DNA from: Arion vulgaris
Lineage: Eukaryota > Mollusca > Gastropoda > Stylommatophora > Arionidae
Assembly: GCA_020796225.1 (NCBI GenBank)
Contig: CM036759.1
Coordinates: 25,342,313 to 25,406,312 of the forward strand
Length of the DNA: 64,000 nt
Direction: 5' to 3'
The notes beneath the pieces were generated by a model, which saw only the letters and a program-made list of their open reading frames with translations, had not been told where the DNA came from and ran no database searches. Below are positions 45,301-57,300 of the stretch, in pieces (position 1 is the stretch's first letter; the number at the start of each line of letters is the position of its first letter). A program made the translations under genes and the position numbers.

Positions 45301-48300
45301 ATACCAGCATCTATTGACTGGTGTGCACAACAATTGGCTGTTTAACTCTTTCCACGCTTTAAGCCGCACACTGTGCCATAGAGTTGCTTCCTTATAAGAA
45401 GTCTTTCTAGTTTTACTTCTACTATTTTACTTCTACTACTTTTTAACCTTGTTATTCTATTGGGTTGTCCAGTTTTCTTCAATTTAGTATATAATAATAT
45501 ATATATGTTTATTTATTGACGAGTAGTTGGGATCGTAATTTAAAAAAATTTTGTTTTTACTTCCTTTGAATTAATTGCTTAAAAATTGAAGAAATAAATG
45601 GGCGTGGAAAGAGTTAATGTTGAATGTAGAATATTTCAAAAGAACTATGGAACTCCATAAAAATTCCTGCTCAAATGACAACTGGCTATGTTTGATAATC
45701 ATATTTTACAACCAATACATTCAACAAGTCTAATTACATGTTCAAGAAAAGATCGATTCTAGCATCTGCAACAACAACAAAATACCCAAATAATACCATG
45801 TTAAGGCACACAAGAGTGAACAAGTTAAATAAGAAAATAAACACATACATTCACTCACCAATGTAGCATCAGACAACCCCAATAAAAGTTTGTCTTCCTG
45901 TGGGCTTCTTGCCTGACAGACAATTGTGCCTGAAAATTGATATAACAATGACAGCTGTGATTAAGTCAGCGGAGCAATGAGGTCAACACCAACCGCCGCA
46001 TGTGAAATACACACAAATGTGGAACCTCTTGGGTTGCGGAGGGACAAAGCTGCTGTTGAAGCTTATGAAAGGAGCAAAAGAATGAATCAAGATCACCCCA
46101 ATAAACTACTTGTTGAGAAGTTGAAACAGAGAAACAGAATTAAACAAAAGTCAATCCTCCACCACGTCAGTGAAATCAAAGACAGATACCACCTTCCAGA
46201 AACAAGACAGCAGCTGCAGAGAGTAATAGCAAACTTACCACCACATACACTCTTGAATACACCTGAAATTAGAACAAAATTGATAGATGAAGCAACTAAA
46301 CGCTCCGACCCAGTCAGCCTTATGATAGCATCTCAAAGAACCATTGATGCCTATCCAGAGGCGCCCGCAGAAAATTTTCTAGGGAGGGGGCAAAATATTT
46401 TTAGTAATGTTTTAATGTAGTTTTAATTTACTGTAGCGTATTTGTATGGTGAACGAACGGACAGGACACTGTAGTAATGAAGGGCATACTGTAGCAACCA
46501 AATTTTTATTAACACAATATATGTATATAACCAAAAGTAACATTATTTGACTATTTCCAATCATCCAGGGGGCAAGTGCCCCTGCCCCTGCTGGCGCCCA
46601 TGTGCCTATCCCCAAGAATGGATACATGTCTATACTGATGGATCTGCATTTAAAGCCACCATCAAAGCAGATTACGGAGCATATATACAATACCCAGACA
46701 GATCATCCGAAGAGCTGTTTGGTGCATGGAGATATGCTCCAATTATGAGGCTGAAATTCATGCGATAGAAGCAGCGTTGTACCACTTGAAGACTGTTTTC
46801 GATGCCTTTCCATCAAAGGCACAAAACATAATTATCTTCACAGATTCAATGTCTGCCCTTCAAGCCCTAGAGGATGGTGGACATTGTAAATCTGAACTAT
46901 CCCATATAGCCCTAGATATTGACAGACTTATTACATCACATGACATCAAAATAACCATGCAGTGGATCCCTGGACATTCAAACACACCTGAAATGACAAA
47001 GCAGATAGGCTAGCCAAGAAAGGGTCAACACAGGAACAACCAATCACAGCAACAACTCTCCATACAGCAAAGCAAATCCTAATGACAACAAATAAGGAAA
47101 TTTGGCTGAACAGATGGGCCATGGGAAACACAGGAAGAGATGTGTACACCCATATGGCCAGCCCTAACCTTAATGACAACATCAACCATCTTACAAGAAG
47201 AGATCAGAGCACCATTTTTAGACTCCGAACTCAACACATAACACTTAATAATCACTTGAACAGAATTCATCCACAACACACTACAGAGTGCCAACTGTGT
47301 GCACATCATCATGAAACGTTCACCACCACCTCTTCAAGTGTCAAGCACTAGAAGACATCAGAAAGACCCTCCTTCCTCCAAGGCCAGATAAATGGAACAC
47401 ACTATACGGAACAAAGAACAACTTACAGACACATGCAGATACCACTACATAGCATTGGGCCAAAGGGCAAAAGCTCAAGTGCCGCTGGATCATTGAAGAA
47501 GAAGAAGAAGCTGTGATTAAGTAAGAATGAGATATTACTACTGCAGCTAGGAATTTATCAAAACTAGGAACAAGAATATGTTTATGAATATAATCTCAAA
47601 CAAAAAATAGTACTCACTTTTTAGAGTTATATTCACCACTAATACTGTCTGGATCTGAAAAGTCAATAGATGAACATTAAATAGAATCCTGTTTGTATGT
47701 TATATTTTAAGAAACTAGCATACGAAACAAATACATTCCAATTAATCTCACTGTAATTACTCAGCATTCTTCTTCTTCTCGCGTTCACCTGCTATGAATT
47801 CAGGCGTAGTCAGGGCACCTGGTACTGGCGCATCTGACTGATTTTTGCGTGAAAGCCTGCTTTCCTTATTATCAGTGTTCCCGCCATACAGGCATGCCTT
47901 CTCCTACTTCAGAGGTTAGCACTCAGAATTCAAAAAGTTTATTCACCGCTCAATTACTCTGAGCAGAGCTAGAATTCAGAATATTTTCTCACCACTAAAT
48001 ATATGATCTTGTTTCCACTACTCTGTAACCACACCTTTGAGAGCTGACGTCTTCATATTTGGTAGGGGAAGCAATGGAATTTTCCTGTCCACATATCTGT
48101 ACACCCTAACACTACCCGCAAGACAATGGAGGTTTGAAAGCAACCTTCTCTGTGCCTTTAAGCTGAGGGGTTCCTGGTGGACATCAATACATGTATCCTC
48201 ATCAATGACCCAGCATCAACGTTACCTTTTAGAGAGAACTTGCTCTATCAGAGGTTTGTATGACCTCTGAAGTCGGAGACGACCCGCCTGTATGGCGAGG

Positions 48301-51300
48301 AAACCAATAAAATGGTAAGCAAGCTTTCAAGCAAAAATCAGAAGTGTCACACCAGGCGCATGGCTATGCCTGAATTCATAGCGGGCGAATGCAGAAGAAG
48401 AAGAAGAAGAGGTTTGTGTAGAGTTACTTTGTCCACAGCCTAGAGTTTAGCATCAGCAGACTCCAGTGGTTTAGTTTGTTGGTGCAAGATGCTCACCAGA
48501 ATCAGTTAGTAGAAACAGGGAGCACTCAATAAAGTAACCATAACACTCAAGAAGGATACGGGTTGGCTAGGTTGCAGGAATTTCTTTTTTTTTTAATGAG
48601 ATGTTTAGCACCTCTTACTTCCAGTATTATAAATATAAGAATGTAGAATTATGTTGTAACAATGAAATCAAACTATTCAACACTAACATTTACTTATACA
48701 AATAGTTTGTGGACTCCGCTGAGATCTTCCTGTGTAGGAAAGAGATTGGAGTCCACATAGTTACTTATAGAAGTGCAATGATGATGGTCCTATCAATCAA
48801 TCAAACATATAAAAAGAAAGTGGTAATCCCACAGCTAGTTTGGATTTGAAGTGTTAGAGACCACTAAATAAAAGGTCTTAACATTTAAAGATGAGGCATA
48901 AAGTTGTCTTTCTCATTTTCTTTCCTTCCCTGACTCAAATACTGTAAGACAACTGCTGACTGAAGTGCTCAGGATTAGGGTTTTTTCCCATTGACTTGGA
49001 TTGCCAATATATGACAGCTGTAACTGACGTGATCAGGACATCAGTGACTTGTAATGTAAAAGAAAAGAATTTCTAGTAATCAAAATTTTTGCAAGCACAA
49101 CCTAGAGAGACATGGAGATGAAACGCCTGAGTGGTTATCGGGCCCATGTTTGGTGTAAAGAATAGAACCATTGTTACCTGCCACGCATGTCGTAAGAGGC
49201 GACTAAGGAGGTTTGGCTGATATCGGATGCATGTGTCCTAAACGTGTAGAAGTCTTGCGTTTAGGGGCCTACCAAACCAATGTGCAACGATACACGTTCT
49301 TGGCAAAGATCAAACATATCACAAAGAGTGATTAAAATTGGTCGTAAGAACGAACGCAAAGAAGAAGATGGAGATGAACTGTAGACAGAAAGAGAAGAGG
49401 AGGGAATGAACTGGAATGAGCTAAGCTGGCTTGTTCAAAACAGATCTGGTTGGAGGAAATTTGTTGATGTCTCATGCTTCTATTCTTCAAGGGAAGTTAA
49501 GTAAAGAAGAAGAAGAAGAATACATTGAAGAAATGTCAGCTTAAGCTATATTATCACAAAAAGAGGAAGACTTACTTGTCCTCGGATGATCTCATAAGTA
49601 CAAGATCTAGCTGTTACAGCTCCCTGACTTCTAATCTGTTGCTCAAGGGTAAAGATGCGATGAGGTTGTAGAAAGCTGAAGTACATCATTTTTTTTTTAA
49701 TGATCATGTATTCAACACTCATAGCAACAGAGAGCAATATTAGAGACATATAAACAGAATAAAAGATGCATTTTATCACTAGAATCAGTCTTATAATTAA
49801 TTAATCAAAATTAATTAATCAATACCGAACTGGTGTGTTGACCCAACACTGGCCGCTGACTGATTTAGTGAGGTGGGGATCGGAGCCCCTATGGACATGT
49901 CCGAAGTGCTATGATGATAGTCTTCATATAACTGATTGCTGATAATAAAGTAGACTTATCCAAAAAATAAAACTCAGTGTTGGATTGTTGTTCAGAAAAA
50001 CAGAACTGTTCCTGCAGTGGATTCCACTACTGCAGTATTCCCAGAAACAAGAACTAGAGCAAACCTGGAGCTGTCTCACCTACTGCATAGCTATAAAGAA
50101 ATATAAAGACACGTGAAATAATGTGTAGGAACTTTGGATGAGTATGACTGTGGCACTGACAAAATGACTTCTGAACACCTTTATAACAATGTCCAAGTTG
50201 TGAGGAACAGAGAAGACTGATGTGGCTGCCATCAGTGCCATTACATGTCCAGCTCTTTAGAGATCTTGACAACCTGAGGTGGATAATCTTTCTTTGAACA
50301 CATTCAAATTGACATTGATTTTTTTTTTCTTCTTAACCTAATTTTGTTATTCTTTCTTTAATGTTCCTAGTTTTGCAATTGGTAATTTAATTATTTGATA
50401 ACTTTCATTTCTACAACATTGTAAGGTCAACTTCCGTTTTAACTGATATTAACTCTTTCCACGTCAATTGCCGCACACTGCTCCACAGCATATTCAGTTG
50501 AATGATTTTCACATTACACTACGTCATTCAAATTGTTTCCCCTTATACATGTCTTTCTAGTTTTACTTTTACTATTTTTACTTCTACTATTTTTACTTCT
50601 ACTATTTTTACTTCTACTATTTTACTTCTACTATTTTTACTTCTACTATTTTTACTTCTACTATTTTTACTTCTACTATTTTTACTTCTACTATTTTTTA
50701 ACCTTGTTATTCTCAACAGGTTGTCCATTTTCTTAAAATTAGTATATAATCAGATATATATATGTTTATTTATTGACGAGTAGTTACTACTTTTTTTTAA
50801 AAATTCTTTTATTGCCTCCCTTGAATTAACTGTGAACAACTGAGGAAATAACTGCGTACTTAAAGAGTTCATAATATTAGATATGAACCCTACTGTCTAA
50901 ATTGTCCAAGCAGCGCAGGGGTGTCTTGCAGTGGATACCTCTCACTGTGGAATACCAGGAAATGAAACAGCAGACCGATTGGCTAAGGAAGGTGCTGCAG
51001 GGAGCAACCGGATGTGCCAGTTACCTACCACCAAAAGAAAAGGAGGATTAAATCAATGAGAAAGCCACAAATACCAACACAAGACGATTACTATAATATG
51101 AGCAGATTGGAACAAGTTGTCATTCTGCGCCTTAGAACAGGACACAATCGGCTCCGCAGCCACATGTATACAAAATTCAAGAGTGGCAATTCAGCCATGT
51201 GTACATGTTGACAGGCACACCAGACTGCAGAGCACATACTTCAAGACTGCCCCAATATGATACACTGAGGCAAACTCACTGGCCTAACAAAACAACACTC

Positions 51301-54300
51301 GACAGAAAACTACACGGATTTCTGTGTGAGCTACAAAAGACAGTGAAGTTCATACAAGAGACAACATTGAATATATAGACATATTTCAAGCAACGAAGGA
51401 AGGAAGGATATTAGATAATCTGATAAACTGTTGTGACAAAAATCTGCAGGTAAGTTCAAGATTACAAGATCAAAGGTTTTCTAGGGATCCTACTTTCTGA
51501 GAACACAATCAATATTTACCTAAACTGTGCAGAAAGTGGATCACCTTCAGTTTTTGTGTAGGCAAGTACTTCAATCATAGGTCTGGACACAAAAAAATAA
51601 AGAATATTTAACACTGTGAAATAATTATTTTAAAATGAGAATATTTAATATCGAGAAATTAATTCAAACAAACCAAGAAATAAACCAATTAAATGTTTAG
51701 TTATTAAACAATACTTTACATTCTGGAAAGGTCAAAGTTGAGACAAAGTCAGGTATAAGAGAACAACATACATGGTATGTGAGAGAGCCGCTGTAGCGTA
51801 GTTGTTAGTGAACTCGCTCCGCAAGGCTGGTGGTCTGGGTTCAGCCCTGCATACGTGTGGAAGTTTTCCCAACCACGACGGTCTCAGGTCGACCAGCCTT
51901 AACTGGGTACCAGACATGCTCTGGGAAAGTAAAGGGGCGGCGTGATGCTGACCATATCACCATTTTAGCCGACGGTCAATGAAAAATACAGGCCTAACAC
52001 TGTATTGACCTATATACCACGAGGTATGAAAGGGTTCCTTTTCCTTTATACATGGTATGTGCATCAATAAGTAAAAGTAAAGCAGCTGCTATCAATATAC
52101 AATGAGGTATCTTGGAGAGTATGGTGTTAGGTATGTATCTTTCTTTGACCAACGGTACATGACAGGTAATGTGATCAACATCATGCCAGATGCCTTTACT
52201 TCTCACTGTTTTTCTGGAACAGAGGCTAAGTGGTTAAGCCTTTGCCTTGCTTCATTTTCTTTGAACGCTTCACATCAACCACTTGTTAACCACTCTTTGT
52301 GATTTGTATGTGATCTGAGCCTAAGAGTCTTCTTCTTCTGCGATCAACTTTTGCTATGCGACTACTCCAGTATGTGTCATAAACAGGGCGGTGTGCTTGA
52401 GGTCTTCACCGGTTCCCCATAGTTTGTCTTGTAGTGTTGTTTCTGTTGACCAGATCTTCAATCTCTCACTACTCAGACTAGGGCAGTCTTGCAGGATGTG
52501 CTCTGGGGACTGCTTTGGTGCTCCACAGGTGCAGGCTGCCGAGTCCCTGAGACCCATTCTGTGGAGGTGTGCTCTGAGACTGCAGTGTCCTGTTCTAAGT
52601 CTGAAGACGAGTGTGGTCTGTGCTTTTCTGTTTAGTGTATTTATACTGTCGTGCTCTGGGTTGTATCCTCCATTTATTTATCTCCAGATTATTTTCCTGG
52701 ATTGTTTCAGGAGAGTCTTTGCTTCTGTAAAACTTTGTGTTGGGTGGTGTTGTGTTAGGCTCCCCCAGCCCTTGCGAGTTTGTCAGCCTTTTCGTTTCCT
52801 GGTATGCCACAGTGAGCTGGTATCCACTGTAAGACCAGTTCTTATTTTTTGAGCCTAAGAGTGATTGTACACTGTGCCAGTTATGCACCCACAAGTAGGC
52901 CAGTACATCCGATTTCTGCGCTGCTTTTTATTTACTAGGTAGCATCCTAGGCCTACATCAGTTGTCTCTTACGACATTCATTGTAGGTAGCAGTGATACT
53001 ATTCTTGCTTCTATGGGCCCGCACCACAAGGCGATATAGAGAGTACAACTTTCTTGACAGGTTTTTGGGCAAGCTTTAGGTATTTTATAAGATGATGATA
53101 ATGAAACAGTAGCTCATACATTCTAATGTCATGATAAGATACTCATAATGAAACTGTGACTCATACATTCTAATGTCATGATAAGATACTCATAATGAAA
53201 CTATGACTCACACATTCTAATGTCATGATAAGATACTCATAATAAAACTGTGACTCATACATTCTAATGTTATGATAAGATAATAATAATAATTCCTCTG
53301 CATCTATACGTTACATAGGGCCTGCAAGTAATTTCTCCATACCGCTCTATCCTGGGCAACTTGCTCAATCTCCTCCATGAAACTGAGACCGATATTTCCT
53401 GCCTCTCTCAGTAAAGTTCAGTTCAGAGTCTCTTTAGGTCGACCTCTCTTTTGAACCCTTTGCATCCCACTTCAATGCCTGCTTTGATATTCGTTGATCA
53501 TTTCTCCTCAAGGTGTGTCCAACATATCTCCATCTTCTCTTTCTTATAACAGTTGTCACTAGTGGTTGACCAGACATGTCTCTGATTTCATCACTTCTTC
53601 TGAATTCGTTCCATTTTATATTCATTATTTTTCGCAGACATCTATTTTCAAATGCATTCAACTTGCTTTCTACATCTTTAGTCATTTTCCAACTCTCGCT
53701 GGCATATGTTAGGATTGATACAACATTTGAATTGAAAATTCGTAATCTAGTTTTAATACTATATAACTTGCAGTTCCATATTTTATTTAGACTTTTAAAA
53801 GCTGATGTTGCTTTGCCAATTCGTATCATAATTTCTTTTTAACATTTCCTGTGCAATCAAAATTGCTACCTAAATAGGTGAACTGCTCTGTTATTTTTAT
53901 CACTTTAGATTCCAGTGTGATATCTGCATTACTTGCCATAGGTGTCTTCATTATATTTGTTTTTTCATAGCTTATCTGCAGTCCAACTTTTGATGCTATA
54001 GATGACAAGTTGTCTGTTTTTCTTTGCATATCTTGATTGTTTCTACTGAACAAGGCAATATCATCTGCAAAATTCAAATCTTCTAGTTGACTATTTTCTA
54101 CCCAATCGATGCCAGTTTTGCCCCTGCAATCATGATAAGATACTCATAATAAAACTGTGGCTCATACATTCTAATATCATATGATACTCATAATGAAACT
54201 GCAACTCATACATACCCATGTATTGATAAGATGCTGATGTTTGCTCTCTCCTTGTCATTAGACATTGGACTCCATGGCCATGCTTCCCCACTTTCCACAG

Positions 54301-57300
54301 ACCACCAGACAAGCATCTTCAAGTGTAACAAAAAAGAGAAGTACAACCATCAGTAAACCAATAATAATACCAAGTGGCACATTTAGCTATCTGTTTTTTG
54401 GAAAGATTATTGTACTGCCTATAGAAAAATATAAACAAATAACATGTCACTCTAGTTCAGGATCAAAAACAACTTATCACAGTGGTTAATACCCTTGCTT
54501 CCAAGACAAATGGTCACAGTTCAATCTCCATTTGGAGCAGAATTTTTCAGACCACAAGCAACTCTCAGGTTGGCCCAGATTCAACTGGGTACTAGAAAAC
54601 ACTAGGAAGTAAATGCAGCTGATGTGATGTTAGCTACATTACCTATCATGTACCTTGATCAAAGGAAAACACTGGATTAACACTGTATTATTCCATGCAT
54701 AGCACACGATATCGCCTGTGCTGCCGGCTCAAGGGAGCAAAGAGTAGCAGCACTGCGACCTACAAGGCATGTCGAAGAGGCGACTAAGGTGGGGTTTGCG
54801 TAGGGTGGCTACCCTATCCAGTAGAAAATTTTAGCCACAAAATCCAACCAACCATGAACAAGTCACATAAAAATAAAATAAAAACTGTGCCAACCAAGAG
54901 GAAAGGAAGCTCTTCTAGAAGAGGTATGAAGCGATGCAGAGAAAGCCACAAGGAGTCTACACCGCAGATTATCTTCCTTTCACCTAGGAAAAGCTCCAGA
55001 ATTGGCACCTGGAATGTTAGAAGTATGTATCAAATGGGAAAGACAGCACAGGTTGTAAATGAGATGAAATTTCACGGATTGGCATCTTGGGATTATGTGA
55101 AACTAGGTGGAATGGTGCAGGCAAACAACGTCTAAACACAGGAGAAACAATGCTGTTCTCAGGCCATATGGAAGAAAATGCCCCCATAGTGAAGGAGTGG
55201 CTTTAATGCTATCTAAAGAAGCGGAGACTGCACTAATAAAATGGGAAGCAGTGAGTCCTAGGATAATCACAGCAACATTCAGAACCACCAAAAGAAAGTA
55301 TTCTTGAATGTGACCCAGTGTTATGCACCTACCAATGATAAAGAGGAAAAAGTAAAAGAGAATTTTACATAAAACTTCAAAATATTATAGGTAATCAGAG
55401 AAATGGGAACATCAAAATTTTGATGGGTGACCTCAATGCCAAAATAGGTTCGGACAACATAGGCTACGAGGAGATCATGGGGAAACACGGACTAGGAATA
55501 ATGAACGAAAATGGAGAACTATTCACTAATTTCTGTGCAGCGAATCAATACGTCATAGGTGGAAGTGTCTTTCCACATAAAAGAATACATAAAGCAACCT
55601 GGGTATCACCAGATCACAGAACAGAAAATCAAATTGACCACATATGCATAAACAAGAAATTCAGGTCATCTCTACAAGATGTAAGGGTCCTAAGGGGGCA
55701 GATGTAGATTCGGATCACCATTTGCTGATAAGTAAAATTAAACTGAAGCTTAAGCGATACATAACATTCCATGAACATAGACACCAATATAATGTAGGAT
55801 ACCTCAGAAGTCAAGAAACAAAGGAACAGTTCACGGTCACAGTCTCTAATAAGTATGAGGTGTTGTGGCAATTAGAAGATGAGGTGAGTGCGGAAGAATG
55901 CTGGCAGCAAGCCAAAAATATTTGGAATGAAACATGCACAGAGGTATTAGGAAAGAAGGAGCGGAATCATAAGGCATGGATAACTCCAGAAACTCTCAAG
56001 GAAATAGAAGAAAGGAAAAGAGGAAAGCAGATTTAAATAATAGCAAAACTAGAACTGCCAAAGCCATAGCCCAGGAAAAGTACACAGAAGCTAGCAAGAA
56101 AGTGAAGAAACAAATAAAGTTAGATAAAAGACAATACGTAGAAGATCTAGCAAGAGAAGCAGAGGTAGCTGCAGGAAAAGGAAACCTTAGGGATCTTTAC
56201 AATATCACTAGAAAGCTAGCAGGAAAATACAGACCATCAAATGGGTTGATCAAAAATAGTAGTGTGGAAACTATCACTAATGTTAGAGACCAAATGGAAA
56301 GATGGATGGAATACTTCAGGAACTCCTGAACAGACCAGCACCTACAAACCCCAGATATCAACGAAATGACTTGACATTCTAATGTGAGACATCAAGAGAG
56401 ATTAGTAACCTTAAACTTTTAAAGGCTGCAAGTAATTTCTCCAATAGTATCCTGGGCAACTTGCCAATCCCATAAACAACAATTCCGACCAGAAAGTTCA
56501 GTTAAATCTCTTTGGGCGACTCTGAGACCCTTGAAATCCACTAAGCCGGGTAGGATATTCGTGATCACTCCAAGGGGCCATATTCCATCTTCTATAAACA
56601 CTAGGGGAATAATGCTTGATTTCATACCTGGGAAATCTACATTTTATATTCATTAGTTACTGAGAATCTATTTATAAAGTAGAATTAACTTGCTTTCTAC
56701 CATTTTTAGTCCTGTTTCCAACTCAGATGGCCATATGTTAATTGATACAACATTTGAATTTGAAAATTTCACTGTTTAATATTATACTTGCATTATAGTA
56801 AGACTTTTAAATTGATGTTGCTTTGAAATTGATATAATTTCAACATGGAATCAAAATTGTAACCTAATAGAAGCTCTATTTATACAGATTCCATGATATC
56901 TGCATTCTTGCATAGGTATCTTCATTATATTTGTTTTCATATTTTTGCAGCAACAGATGCAAGTGACAAGGTTGTTCTTCTATCATCCTTGTTGTTCTTA
57001 CTAAACAAGGCAATTCATTTGAAACCAAATCTCTATGAATTTACCAATGATGACAGTTTCGCAACTAGATAGATCTCAAATAAACTGTGATATAGCCCTT
57101 TTTGTCAATAGATACTAAATCGTGATCATAATTCTAAACATATTGAATCAAATGAACCCTGCAACTCAACATCATATGTTGATAAGATGCTGATGTTGCA
57201 TTCCATGTCATAGACACTTGATCTCCATGGCCATCTCCATTTTCAAGTAAACCACCACAAGCATCAATGTAACAAAGAGGTAAACCCATCAGTAGACAAA

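Noticed and set aside
50502..50783. Leucine-rich or membrane protein frames
   Set aside because: Translation of the expanded ttttacttctacta repeat inside MITE F.
51782..51860. tRNA gene
   Set aside because: The A/B-box-like head does not form a full cloverleaf and belongs to a TSD-flanked 266-bp SINE.
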